A stretch of 64,000 nucleotides of DNA from positions 257,301 to 321,300 of the forward strand of contig CAWJSI010000013.1 of assembly GCA_963845485.1 (NCBI GenBank). Direction: 5' to 3'. Made by a program: the position numbers and the translations under genes. Below the pieces are notes generated by a model. The model had not been told where the DNA came from. It saw only the letters and a list, made by a program, of their open reading frames with translations, and did no database searches. The stretch is from Bog-756 sp963845485 (GTDB taxonomy: Bacteria; Actinomycetota; Acidimicrobiia; Acidimicrobiales; RAAP-2). Every line of letters begins with the position of its first letter. The first letter of the stretch is position 1. This document shows positions 8,465 to 16,907 of the stretch, piece after piece.

Positions 8465-9541
8465 ATGCGAAAACCCATGCCGACCACCGAAGACAGTCGC
8501 ACCGACGAGCGCACCCCAGATCCCGGGTCCCTCGACGCGCGCAAGTCGGCCATCCTGAACGCCGTCGTCACCGAGTACATCGCCTCGGCCCAGCCCGTGG
8601 GGTCCCAGCACGTGGTGGAGTCGGCCGGGGTCAGCGTGTCGTCGGCCACCGTGCGTTCCGACATGGCGGCGCTGGAGCGAGAGGGCTTTCTGGCCCAACC
8701 CCACACCAGCGCCGGCCGCATCCCCACGGACAAGGGGTACCGCTTCTTTGTCGACCACCTGGCCGGACCGGGATCCCTCGACCCGGTCGGTCGCCAGCAG
8801 GTGCGTCAGTTCTTCGACCACGCCCACGGCGAGATCGAGCTGATGCTCGAACAGACGTCTGGCCTGTTGGCCGACCTCACCGACTGCACAGCGATGGTGG
8901 TGGGCCCGTCCCACGAGTCGGCGGCCATCCGTGGCGTCCAACTGGTGGGTCTCGGCCCTCGCCTGGCCCTGGTGGTGGTGGTCCTGGCCGACGGGGCCGT
9001 CCAAAAGCAGTCCGTGGAGTTCGACGAGGACGTCGACGAGTCCCGGCTGGCCGATGCCGCGGCCCGTCTGGCTGCCCACTCGCTCGGCCTGCCCATCACC
9101 CAGGTGGCCGACACCGCCACCAGCACCGGTGACCCCGCCACGGACTCGGTGGTGGCGGCCGGACTGGCCGGGTTGCGCTCGCTGGCCCGGGTGGACGGCG
9201 CCGAGCAGCTGTTCGTCGGGGGATCGTCCCGGATGGCCGCGGCCTTCGATGCCGTCGACACGGTGCGGTCGGTGCTGACCATCCTCGAACAACAGCTGGT
9301 GGTGGTGACCTTGCTCCGTGACATCCTCGACACCGGCCTGTCCGTGGCCATCGGCACCGAGCACGGCGTCGAGCCGCTGGCATCGTGCGCCATCGTGGTG
9401 ATGCCGGTGTCAGTCGACGGAGCCGCGGCAGGGACCATCGGTCTACTCGGACCCACTCGGATGAACTACCCACTGGCGTTGGCCGCAGCGCGCGTGGTGG
9501 GGGACCGTCTGGGCGAGCGGCTGGGTGAGTCCGGACGATGA
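8465..9541 (+). CDS. hrcA: Heat-inducible transcription repressor HrcA
   Basis: 358 residues, near the usual length. The N-terminal winged helix holds the family block: LNAVVTEYIASAQPVGS, SSATVRSDMAALEREGFL and PHTSAGRIPTDKGYRFFVD. The GAF-like dimerisation region follows, and the C-terminus LLGPTRMNYPLALAA is typical. HrcA binds CIRCE, and one sits directly upstream. ATG 8465 or ATG 8477 are both possible starts. dnaJ begins 53 bases downstream, so the two form an autoregulated chaperone operon. Confidence 0.97.
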   Translation: MRKPMPTTEDSRTDERTPDPGSLDARKSAILNAVVTEYIASAQPVGSQHVVESAGVSVSSATVRSDMAALEREGFLAQPHTSAGRIPTDKGYRFFVDHLAGPGSLDPVGRQQVRQFFDHAHGEIELMLEQTSGLLADLTDCTAMVVGPSHESAAIRGVQLVGLGPRLALVVVVLADGAVQKQSVEFDEDVDESRLADAAARLAAHSLGLPITQVADTATSTGDPATDSVVAAGLAGLRSLARVDGAEQLFVGGSSRMAAAFDAVDTVRSVLTILEQQLVVVTLLRDILDTGLSVAIGTEHGVEPLASCAIVVMPVSVDGAAAGTIGLLGPTRMNYPLALAAARVVGDRLGERLGESGR

Positions 9542-9593
9542 AGGCTGTTTGTATGGGGGCCGAGCAGGGGGACCGAGGGAAGGGAACCGGTTC

Positions 9594-10736
9594 GTGACCA
9601 CCGCCGACCTCTATGAGGTGCTGGGTGTCCGTCGTGACGCCTCCGACGACGAACTCAAGCGGGCCTACCGGGCCAAGGCCCGGGAGTTCCACCCTGACGC
9701 CAACCAGGGCGACTCGGACACCTCGGAGAAGTTCAAAGAGGTCAGCCTGGCCTACGAGGTCCTGAAGGACCCCGAGCGCCGGGCCCGCTACGACCGGTTC
9801 GGCGCCGAGGGTGTCTTCGGCCCTGCCGCCGGTGGGGGCGGTGCGCCCGGTGACCCGTTCGGTGGGGGACTGGGTGACCTCTTCGACGCGTTCTTCAACG
9901 GGATGGGCGGGACCGGTGGCGGCCGGACCCGACGGACCGGCCCTCTGCCCGGTCCTGACGCCGAAATGGTCCTTCGCCTCAGCTTCCGGGAGGCCGTCTT
10001 CGGGGTCCAGCGTGAGGTCGACGTCCAGACGCCGGTCCACTGCGACACCTGCGAGGGATCGGGGGCGCGTCCAGGGACGAGCCCGGTGCGCTGTCCCGAG
10101 TGCCAAGGTGCCGGCGAGCTGCGACGGGTGCGCCAGTCCATCCTCGGCCAGGTGATCACGGCCGTACCGTGCACGCGCTGCCAGGGCTCCGGGGAGTTCA
10201 TCGAGAGTCCGTGCCCGGACTGTCGAGGTGAGGGGCGGCGCAACGAGTCGAGGACCCTTACCGTCGACATCCCCGGAGGCGTCGACGAGGGTTCGACCCT
10301 CCGGCTGGCCGGCCACGGACCCGCCGGGTTCCGCGGCGGCCCGAACGGGGCACTATTCGTCCATCTGTCGGTGGAGCCCGACCCTGCCTTCGAGCGTTCC
10401 GGCGTCGACCTGCACGCCTCGGTCAACGTGCCGGTGACCCTCGCTGCGCTGGGAGGCAGCGTCACCTTTGACACGCTGGACGATGCTCGTCAGCTGACCA
10501 TCGACGCCGGCACCCAGTCGGGTACGGTGCTCCCGTTGAAGGGCCTGGGTGTTCCGAAGATCCGGGGCCGCGGTCGCGGCGACCTCTATGTCCATGTGCA
10601 GGTGGACACGCCCACCGGACTCGACGACGGCCAGCGGGAGCTGCTCGCCGCTCTGGCCGAGGCCCGTGGTGAAGAACTCGGGCATGCCCCCCAGGGCGAG
10701 GGACTCTTCTCGAAGCTGCGCTCCGCCCTGAGCTGA
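9594..10736 (+). CDS. dnaJ: Chaperone DnaJ
   Basis: 380 residues from GTG 9594 after GGGAAGGGAA. The J domain (1-70) contains the HPD motif in FHPDANQG, which stimulates DnaK ATPase. A Gly/Phe-rich linker follows (about 70-125). Four zinc-finger repeats are all intact: CDTCEGSG, CPECQGAG, CTRCQGSG and CPDCRGEG. Then come the substrate-binding beta domains. An open frame extends upstream to 9525 but lacks a J-domain-like start. Co-transcribed with hrcA and, after two bases, rsmE. Confidence 0.97.
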   Translation: MTTADLYEVLGVRRDASDDELKRAYRAKAREFHPDANQGDSDTSEKFKEVSLAYEVLKDPERRARYDRFGAEGVFGPAAGGGGAPGDPFGGGLGDLFDAFFNGMGGTGGGRTRRTGPLPGPDAEMVLRLSFREAVFGVQREVDVQTPVHCDTCEGSGARPGTSPVRCPECQGAGELRRVRQSILGQVITAVPCTRCQGSGEFIESPCPDCRGEGRRNESRTLTVDIPGGVDEGSTLRLAGHGPAGFRGGPNGALFVHLSVEPDPAFERSGVDLHASVNVPVTLAALGGSVTFDTLDDARQLTIDAGTQSGTVLPLKGLGVPKIRGRGRGDLYVHVQVDTPTGLDDGQRELLAALAEARGEELGHAPQGEGLFSKLRSALS

Positions 10737-10738
10737 CC

Positions 10739-11536
10739 ATGGCGTCCGGCGCGCGCGAACCGACCGGGTCGACACCGGGTCCGCCGGCCGGGCCCGAGGC
10801 CACCTTGCTGTCGGCGGCGGCGATGGTGTTCGTCGCCGATCCGGGGACACCGATCCTCACGCAGGGTGATGCTCACCACCTCTTCGACGTGTTGCGCCTC
10901 CGGCCCGGCGAGTCGATCATCGTCGGCGACGGAGTGGGTTCGTGGGTGCCCTGTCGAACGGCCCCGGGAACCGGGGGGCGAGGCTGGCGGCAGACCGACC
11001 TCGGCTCATTGGTCGTCCCGGAGGGGCCCGTCGTGCGCCAAGCGCGAGTGGCCCCCGAGATCACGGTGGCGTTCGCTCCGACCAAGGGCGACCGTCCCGA
11101 GTGGGTGGTCCAGAAGCTCACCGAACTCGGCGTCGACCGCATTGTGCCCATCCGCAGTGTCCGCTCGGTGGTGCGTTGGGAAGGGGACGAGCGGGGTCAG
11201 CGGGCCGCGGCCAAGCTGACCCGGGTGGCCCGTGAGGCGGCGGCTCAGTGTCGACGCGCCTGGCTCCCCGAGGTTGAGCCGGTCACCCCCCTAGACGGCC
11301 TGGCCGCGGTGACGGGTCCGGCCCCCCGATTGGCCTGTCCGGGGGGCGAGGCGCTGAGCCTCGAGCATCCCTTTGTGGCCGTTGGTCCCGAAGGGGGCTG
11401 GGACCCCGCCGAACTGGATCTCTTCGGCCCTGGCGTGGGTCTGGGCCCCACCGTGCTTCGGGCCGAGACCGCCGCCGTCGCTGTGGGTACCCTCCTGTGC
11501 GCTCTCCGCGGTGGCGTGGTCGCGCCGCTTGCGTAA
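10739..11536 (+). CDS. rsmE: 16S rRNA m3U1498 methyltransferase RsmE
   Basis: 265 residues. The N-terminal PUA-like domain has DAHHLFDVLRLRPGE. The SPOUT catalytic domain has FAPTKGDRPEWVVQKLTELG, REAAAQCRRAWLPEV, VGPEGGWDPAELDLF (SAM-binding knot loop) and LGPTVLRAETAA. It methylates U1498 of 16S rRNA in assembled 30S subunits. It starts two bases after the dnaJ stop; dnaJ-rsmE adjacency is common in Gram-positive bacteria. Confidence 0.96.
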   Translation: MASGAREPTGSTPGPPAGPEATLLSAAAMVFVADPGTPILTQGDAHHLFDVLRLRPGESIIVGDGVGSWVPCRTAPGTGGRGWRQTDLGSLVVPEGPVVRQARVAPEITVAFAPTKGDRPEWVVQKLTELGVDRIVPIRSVRSVVRWEGDERGQRAAAKLTRVAREAAAQCRRAWLPEVEPVTPLDGLAAVTGPAPRLACPGGEALSLEHPFVAVGPEGGWDPAELDLFGPGVGLGPTVLRAETAAVAVGTLLCALRGGVVAPLA

Positions 11537-11703
11537 CCACGCTCCGTGAGGGAAACTACGTAGGGAGGCAGGGACTCCTGTTAGGGAGAACGATCGTAGG
11601 GCACCGCATGGCGGCTCTGTGGTCCTTTGACAGACATGCACCTGCGTCACATTGGCAGAGCCGGAGCTCGGGGGGCGATCGGTGGAGAGGAGCGGAGGTG
11701 CAG

Positions 11704-12297
11704 ATGTCGGTGATTGATAAGAGTATCGATGTACTCGATGAGGACGAGCAGGAGGAAGTGGCCCGGGTGGCCTACGCCCGAGCTGTCGGAGCTCGCCTCC
11801 GGACGATGCGCAAGCAGATGCGCCTGTCCCTCCAAGCAGTAGAGGCCATGTCCGAGCAGGAGTTCAAGGCATCGGTACTGGGCGCCTACGAACGAGGGGA
11901 GCGGGCCATCTCGGTGCCCCGGCTCCAGCGGCTGGCCAAGCTCTACGACGTCCCGGTCGATCAGCTGCTGCCTCCCGACGACGCCACCATGACTCGCTGG
12001 AGCACCCAGGGAACCACCGACGAGATCGTCACCACCTCGGCCCGACGGGCCAGCCTCACGTCGTCGGGCACGGAGAAGGTGGCCATCGACCTCACCAAAC
12101 TGCACACGGTCAGCGGACCCGAGCGGGATCTCCTGCGACGGTTCTTGAGCATGATCCAGGTGCACCGTCAGGACTTCAACGGACGGATGATCACCATCCG
12201 GGCCGAGGACGTCCGGGCTATCGCCTGCCTGTTCGGCGTGACCCCCGATTCGATGGGCACGAGGCTGGACGAGCTCGGACTTCTCGTCAGCATCTGA
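11704..12297 (+). CDS. BldD-like XRE-family transcriptional regulator
   Basis: 197 residues from ATG 11704 with GGAGG five bases ahead. The helix-turn-helix (about 20-85) matches BldD: LRTMRKQMRLSLQAVE, FKASVLGAYERGERAISVPR and LYDVPVDQLLP. The C-terminal half, where Streptomyces BldD binds a c-di-GMP tetramer through RGD-X8-RQDD, reads RQD-FNGRMITI-RAED here. Arg and Asp anchors remain, but Gly, Gln and one Asp are replaced. A long leader of about 165 bases separates it from rsmE, so it has its own promoter. Role as a global regulator is inferred from the family. Confidence 0.92.
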   Translation: MSVIDKSIDVLDEDEQEEVARVAYARAVGARLRTMRKQMRLSLQAVEAMSEQEFKASVLGAYERGERAISVPRLQRLAKLYDVPVDQLLPPDDATMTRWSTQGTTDEIVTTSARRASLTSSGTEKVAIDLTKLHTVSGPERDLLRRFLSMIQVHRQDFNGRMITIRAEDVRAIACLFGVTPDSMGTRLDELGLLVSI

Positions 12298-12315
12298 TGT
12301 CGAGGGATGGGGCAC

Positions 12316-12612
12316 GTGACTGAGCAGATCCGCTGGCTGAGCACCAAAGAGGCGTCGGAGCTGTTGGGGGTGACTCTACGCAGCCTCTACCGTTTCATCG
12401 ACGAAGGTGACCTGGTGGCCTACAAGTTCGGCCGGGTCATCCGGGTCCAGCAGGCCGACGTGGAGAACTTCATCCGGGCCAGCCGCATCGCCCCGGGCAG
12501 CCTGGAACACCTGTACCCGGAGATCAAGGGCGGCGGGAACGGCAACGGGCATGCCAACGGAAACGGCCGTGCCCACGTGACGCCGGACGGGCTCACGGCC
12601 GCCGAGGGCTGA
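12316..12612 (+). CDS. Small MerR/excisionase-type helix-turn-helix protein
   Basis: 98 residues from GTG 12316; an ATG at 12307 is in frame but has its GAGGG directly against it, which disfavours it. The HTH_17 core is WLSTKEASELLGVTLRSLYR, then FIDEGDLVAYKFGRVIRVQQADVENF in shorter form. The C-terminus is a Gly/Asn/His low-complexity tail (GGGNGNGHANGNGRAH). Similar small proteins bind DNA as accessory or developmental regulators. It follows the BldD-like gene by 18 bases, suggesting one transcript. Confidence 0.85.
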   Translation: MTEQIRWLSTKEASELLGVTLRSLYRFIDEGDLVAYKFGRVIRVQQADVENFIRASRIAPGSLEHLYPEIKGGGNGNGHANGNGRAHVTPDGLTAAEG

Positions 12613-12619
12613 GCGCACG

Positions 12620-12970
12620 TTGGCCGATTGTCTGTTCTGTCGGATCGTGGCGGGCGACGTCCCTGCCGAGGTGGTGCGGAGCGACGAGCGCACGGTGGCC
12701 TTCCGGGACCTGAACCCCCAGGCACCCACCCACGTACTCGTCGTCCCCAGGCGTCACCTGGTCAACGCCTCGACGGTGACCGCCGAGGACGCCGACGACG
12801 TCGGTGCCCTGCTGGTGGCGGCCAAGGCCGTCGCCGACGCCGAGGGATTCGGTGGGCCCGACCGCGGTTACCGCTTGGTCTTCAACGTCGGACCCGACGC
12901 CCTCAACTCGGTGGACCACCTCCACCTCCACGTGCTCGGGGGCCGTGCCTTCGAGTGGCCACCGGGCTGA
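12620..12970 (+). CDS. HIT family nucleotide hydrolase
   Basis: 116 residues from TTG 12620. CLFCRIVAGDVPAEVV is the usual N-terminus with two cysteines; the catalytic histidine triad is VDHLHLHVLGG. HIT hydrolases split adenosine 5'-phosphoramidates and related nucleotides. It starts seven bases after the upstream HTH gene. HIT genes beside phoH are common in actinobacteria. Confidence 0.93.
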   Translation: MADCLFCRIVAGDVPAEVVRSDERTVAFRDLNPQAPTHVLVVPRRHLVNASTVTAEDADDVGALLVAAKAVADAEGFGGPDRGYRLVFNVGPDALNSVDHLHLHVLGGRAFEWPPG

Positions 12971-13086
12971 CGCCGTCCCCCTCATCCGCCGTGCCGTCCG
13001 GATCTGGACCGGTGCTTCGGCCGCCCCCACCGCTATCATGGGGTCGACCCTGTTGAGCCGCTGGTAGGGTCGGGACCAGAGCGCAC

Positions 13087-14049
13087 GTGGCAGGCACCCA
13101 GGTCAAAATTCTCGTTCCCGGCAACCATCTCATGGCCGGCCTGCTGGGCCAGCGTGACGAACTGCTGCGGCTTGTCGAAGGTGCGTTCGGCGACGTGCAC
13201 ATCGCCGTGCGGGGCAACGAGATCTCCATCGAGGGCGAGGGTGCCGAGCGGGTGGGTGCCTTGTTCGAGGAGCTGATCATCCTCCTCGAGTCGGGACAGG
13301 GCCTCGACGCCGTCCAGGTGCACCGGACGATCGACATGATGCACGACGACGTCCGGCCCTCCGAGGTCCTGACCTCGGAGCTGCTGCGCTCCTCACGGGG
13401 ACGGGCCGTCCGGCCGAAGACCGGTGGGCAGAAGCAGTACGCCGACGCCATCGCTTCGAACATCGTCACCTTCGGGATCGGACCCGCCGGCACCGGTAAG
13501 TCGTATCTGGCCGTGGCCCTGGCCGTGCAGGCTCTCCAGGCCCGGCAGGTCAACCGCATCATCCTCACCCGGCCGGCCGTGGAAGCCGGGGAGCGCCTGG
13601 GGTTCCTGCCCGGCGACCTCATGGCCAAAGTCGACCCCTACCTCCGTCCGCTCTACGACGCCCTTCACGACCTGCTGGAGCCCGAAGGGGCCCAACGGCT
13701 CATCGATCGTGGTGCTGTCGAGGTGGCCCCGCTGGCCTTCATGCGGGGCCGGACCCTCAACAACAGCTTCATCATCCTGGACGAGGCCCAGAACACCAGC
13801 CCCGAACAGATGAAGATGTTCCTCACCCGGATCGGGTTCGGCTCGAAGGCGGTCATCACCGGCGACGTCACCCAGATCGACGTGCCCGGGGGTCGGTCCG
13901 GGCTGGTTGGCCTGGAGTCGGTGCTCTCAGGGGTACCGGACCTGGCCTTTGTCCACCTCAACCAACGCGACGTGGTCCGCCATCGCATCGTGGCCGACAT
14001 CGTCGCCGCCTACGAGCGCGGCGACAAGCCGCCCGGAGCTCAGGGGTGA
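13087..14049 (+). CDS. PhoH-family ATPase
   Basis: 320 residues. An N-terminal nucleic-acid-binding region (about 1-95) precedes the ATPase core. Walker A is GPAGTGKSYLA and Walker B is FIILDEAQNTS, followed by MKMFLTRIGFGSKAVITGD and GLVGLESVLSG. PhoH proteins are thought to act as RNA helicases linked to ribosome or RNA maturation, often beside ybeY. The stop overlaps the ybeY start (GTGA), so translation is coupled. Confidence 0.96.
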   Translation: MAGTQVKILVPGNHLMAGLLGQRDELLRLVEGAFGDVHIAVRGNEISIEGEGAERVGALFEELIILLESGQGLDAVQVHRTIDMMHDDVRPSEVLTSELLRSSRGRAVRPKTGGQKQYADAIASNIVTFGIGPAGTGKSYLAVALAVQALQARQVNRIILTRPAVEAGERLGFLPGDLMAKVDPYLRPLYDALHDLLEPEGAQRLIDRGAVEVAPLAFMRGRTLNNSFIILDEAQNTSPEQMKMFLTRIGFGSKAVITGDVTQIDVPGGRSGLVGLESVLSGVPDLAFVHLNQRDVVRHRIVADIVAAYERGDKPPGAQG

Positions 14050-14552
14050 GCCTTGACATCTACGCCGCCGACGAGCAGGCCGACCACCCGGTCAACGTCG
14101 AGCGGTGGTCTTCGCTGGCCCGCTCGGTCCTCGAGGCCGAAGGGATCGTGAGCGACACCGAGGTCTCCCTGCTGTTCGTGGACGAAACCACCATCGCGTC
14201 ACTCAACCAACGGTTCCTCGACAAGGAGGGGCCGACCGACGTGCTCTCCTTCCCCATCGAGGACGAATCCGACCGCAGCGGCCGCTCCCCCGACGAGGGA
14301 GGTACGGGCCCCGGCTCCATCGAAGCCGACACCGGCCGGCTCCTCCTGCTCGGCGACGTGGTCATCTGCCCTGCGGTGGCCGCCCGCAACGCCGTGGACC
14401 ACGGGGTGACCTTCGACGACGAGATCGCCCTGTTGGTGGTGCACGGCATCCTCCATCTCCTCGGCATGGACCACGAGGTCGACGCCGACGCGGAGCGCAT
14501 GGAGCGACGTGAGCAGCAGCTGCTGGCCCGCTTCTACCGCGTGGCCTCGTGA
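14046..14552 (+). CDS. ybeY: Endoribonuclease YbeY, 16S rRNA maturation
   Basis: 168 residues from GTG 14046, overlapping the phoH stop by four bases. The zinc site HGILHLLGMDH (HGxLHLxGxDH) is complete, and FLDKEGPTDVLSFP is the other family block. An insertion rich in Ser, Gly and Glu (about 75-95) lies after the LSFP motif. YbeY acts in 16S 3' end processing and ribosome quality control. Order phoH-ybeY-CBS transporter-era is typical. Confidence 0.96.
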   Translation: MSLDIYAADEQADHPVNVERWSSLARSVLEAEGIVSDTEVSLLFVDETTIASLNQRFLDKEGPTDVLSFPIEDESDRSGRSPDEGGTGPGSIEADTGRLLLLGDVVICPAVAARNAVDHGVTFDDEIALLVVHGILHLLGMDHEVDADAERMERREQQLLARFYRVAS

Positions 14553-14589
14553 ACTCCTCCCCACCCGGTCCTCGGCTCCCCACCGCCCG

Positions 14590-15906
14590 ATGGACGTGAG
14601 CGGCGCGGCCGGACCCTTGGTGGCCGCCTCGTTCACCGCGGTCGACGGCGTCCTCTTGGTGGTGGTCGTGGTCCTCCTCGGTGTGTCGGCGCTCTTGGCC
14701 CTGGCCGAGACCAGCCTGGTGCGCACCAGCCGGGCCAAGGCCATGGCCCTCGTCGATGACGGGCGCCGTGGTGCCAAGGTGCTCCTGCGCCTGACCGAGA
14801 ACCCCCAGGGCTTCCTCAACCCGGTGCTCCTCATGGTGCTCATCTGCCAGCTGGTGGTGGCCACCTTGGTGGGGATCCTGGCCGCCGACTGGTTCGGTGC
14901 CTGGGGTGTGGTGGCGGCCACGGTCTTCGAGATCGTGATCATCTTCGTCCTGGGCGAAGCGGTCCCGAAGAACTGGGCCGTCCATCATCCCGAGCGTGCT
15001 GCCCTGTTCAGCGCCCCCTTGGTGTCGGCCATCGTCCGGTTCTGGCCGGTCCGGATGGTGTCGGGGGCCCTGATCGGACTGGCCAATCTCCTCATCGGTG
15101 AGAAGGGCCAGTACCTGGGCTCGGACGTCACCGAGTCCGAGCTACTGGCCATGGCCGACGTGGCGCTCGAGGGGGACGTCATCGAAACCGAGGAGCGCGC
15201 CCTCATCCACTCGATCATCGAGTTCGGCGACACCGTGGTCCGTGAGGTCATGGTGCCCCGACCCGACATGGTCACCGTCGGGGCCGACGAGACGGTCGAG
15301 GCCGCCCTCGAGCGGGCCCTCGAGGTCGGCTACAGCCGTATTCCCGCCGTCGAGCAGCAGGTCGACGACGTGGTGGGCATCGCCTACACGAAGGACCTGA
15401 TCCATACCGTCCGCCAGGGCCAGGGCGACGAGGCGGTCAGGGCCCACCTGCGCACGGCGCGGTTCGTGCCCGAGACCAAGCGGGTCTCGGACCTCATGCG
15501 TGAGATGCAGGCCGAGAAGTTCCATCAGGCCGTGGTTGTCAACGAATACGGGGGCATTGCCGGACTCGTCACCTTGGAGGACCTCATCGAGGAGCTGGTG
15601 GGCGAGATCGTCGACGAGTTCGACGTGGAGGAGGCCACCGTCGAGCGGCTCGACTCGGGGGAGGTCCGGGTGAGTGCCCGGCTGCCCGTCGACGAGGTCA
15701 ACGAGCTCATCCACGCCGACTTGCCCGATGGGGCCTGGGACACGGTGGGCGGCCTGGTGTTCGACCTCTTGGGCCACGTCCCGGTGGCGGGGGAGTCGGT
15801 GGATGTCGGCGGTCTGCGACTGGTGGCCGACCGGGTGACCGGTCGGCGTATCGAACGGGTCCGGATCGTTCCCATGCCCACCTCGGTGGCCGAGGAGCCG
15901 GCATGA
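14590..15906 (+). CDS. CNNM/CorC-family transporter with CBS domains (hemolysin-like)
   Basis: 438 residues from ATG 14590. The N-terminal DUF21/CNNM domain (about 1-190) has several hydrophobic segments and LALAETSLVRTSRAKAMALV. Two CBS domains follow, with VREVMVPRPDMVTV and HQAVVVNEYGGIAGLVTLED. A CorC_HlyC domain ends the protein. The family exports or regulates Mg2+ and is unrelated to true haemolysins. Translationally coupled to era (ATGA overlap). Confidence 0.95.
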   Translation: MDVSGAAGPLVAASFTAVDGVLLVVVVVLLGVSALLALAETSLVRTSRAKAMALVDDGRRGAKVLLRLTENPQGFLNPVLLMVLICQLVVATLVGILAADWFGAWGVVAATVFEIVIIFVLGEAVPKNWAVHHPERAALFSAPLVSAIVRFWPVRMVSGALIGLANLLIGEKGQYLGSDVTESELLAMADVALEGDVIETEERALIHSIIEFGDTVVREVMVPRPDMVTVGADETVEAALERALEVGYSRIPAVEQQVDDVVGIAYTKDLIHTVRQGQGDEAVRAHLRTARFVPETKRVSDLMREMQAEKFHQAVVVNEYGGIAGLVTLEDLIEELVGEIVDEFDVEEATVERLDSGEVRVSARLPVDEVNELIHADLPDGAWDTVGGLVFDLLGHVPVAGESVDVGGLRLVADRVTGRRIERVRIVPMPTSVAEEPA

Positions 15907-16862
15907 CGCTCTTCCGGTCGGGCTTCGCCGCCGTGGTCGGACGACCGAACGTGGGCAAGTCGACCTTGGTCAACGCCATGGTCGGCACCAAGGTCTCCAT
16001 CACCTCACCCCGGCCCAACACCACACGCGCCCAGGTGCGCGGGGTCCTCAACCAGCCCGGCGCCCAGGTGGTGTTCGTCGACACCCCGGGGTTGCACAAG
16101 CCCCGCACCGCCCTCGGGGAACGGATGAACGAGTCGGCGACCTCCTCGCTCGACGACGTCGATGTGGTGGTGGCCATGGTCGAGGCCACCGGGGCGGTCG
16201 GCCCGGGCGACCGGATGGTGCTGACCGCCGCGGCCCACCGGGTGCGGGCCATGGCCCGGGCCAGCGCGCTCGAGCGGGAGGTGGGGGCCGAAGGCTCCGG
16301 GGCGTCGGGGGACCCGACACTGCTCGTCGTGGTCAACAAGATCGACCGGGTGGGCGGCGACGGGGTACTCACCCACCTGACAGCGGTCTCGGCCGTGATC
16401 GACACCATCGATCACGACGGGGGCGGTGGACCGGTCCCCGTCGAGTACTTCCCGGTCTCGGCGACCACCGGTGAGGGGGTGGCGGCCCTCATCGACGCCG
16501 TGGTGGACCGGATGCCCGAGGGTCCCCGGTACTACCCCGAAGGCATGGTCACCGATGTCGCCGAGGCCTTCTGGGTGGCCGATCTGGTGCGAGAGGAGCT
16601 GCTCCACCGGGTGGAGGACGAGCTGCCCCACAGCATCGCCTGTCGGGTCACCGAGTGGGAGTGGCCCCGGGTCCGTTGCGAGATCCTGGTGGAGCGGGAC
16701 TCCCAGAAGGGGATCGTGATCGGCAAGGGGGGCAGCACGCTGAAAGAGGTGGGCACGGCGGTGCGCAAACAGATGCCGCCCGGCGCCTTCCTCGAACTCT
16801 TCGTCCGGGTGGAGAAGCGGTGGCAGCACCGGGAGGACGCGCTCGACCGTCTGGGTTTCTGA
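15903..16862 (+). CDS. era: GTPase Era, 30S ribosome assembly
   Basis: 319 residues. G1 is GRPNVGKST, G3 is DTPGLHKP and G4 is NKIDR. The region between G3 and G4 has an extra Ala/Arg-rich stretch of about 20 residues compared with E. coli Era. The C-terminal KH domain holds EILVERDSQKGIVIGKGG, which binds the 3' end of 16S rRNA. ATG overlaps the upstream stop by four bases. It closes the core operon, facing a convergent helicase gene. Confidence 0.97.
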   Translation: MTLFRSGFAAVVGRPNVGKSTLVNAMVGTKVSITSPRPNTTRAQVRGVLNQPGAQVVFVDTPGLHKPRTALGERMNESATSSLDDVDVVVAMVEATGAVGPGDRMVLTAAAHRVRAMARASALEREVGAEGSGASGDPTLLVVVNKIDRVGGDGVLTHLTAVSAVIDTIDHDGGGGPVPVEYFPVSATTGEGVAALIDAVVDRMPEGPRYYPEGMVTDVAEAFWVADLVREELLHRVEDELPHSIACRVTEWEWPRVRCEILVERDSQKGIVIGKGGSTLKEVGTAVRKQMPPGAFLELFVRVEKRWQHREDALDRLGF

Positions 16863-16874
16863 CCCTCGGGACGG

Positions 16875-16903
16875 CACGGCCCCCGGTCCCGGGGACCGCC
16901 GTG
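16875..16903. terminator. Hairpin between convergent era and dinG-like genes
   Basis: A GC-rich dyad built on CGGTCC/GGACCG with outer CACGG/CCGTG arms lies in the 45 bases between the two convergent stops, so it could serve both directions. No T-run. Boundaries approximate. Confidence 0.45.
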
Positions 16904-16907
16904 TCGG

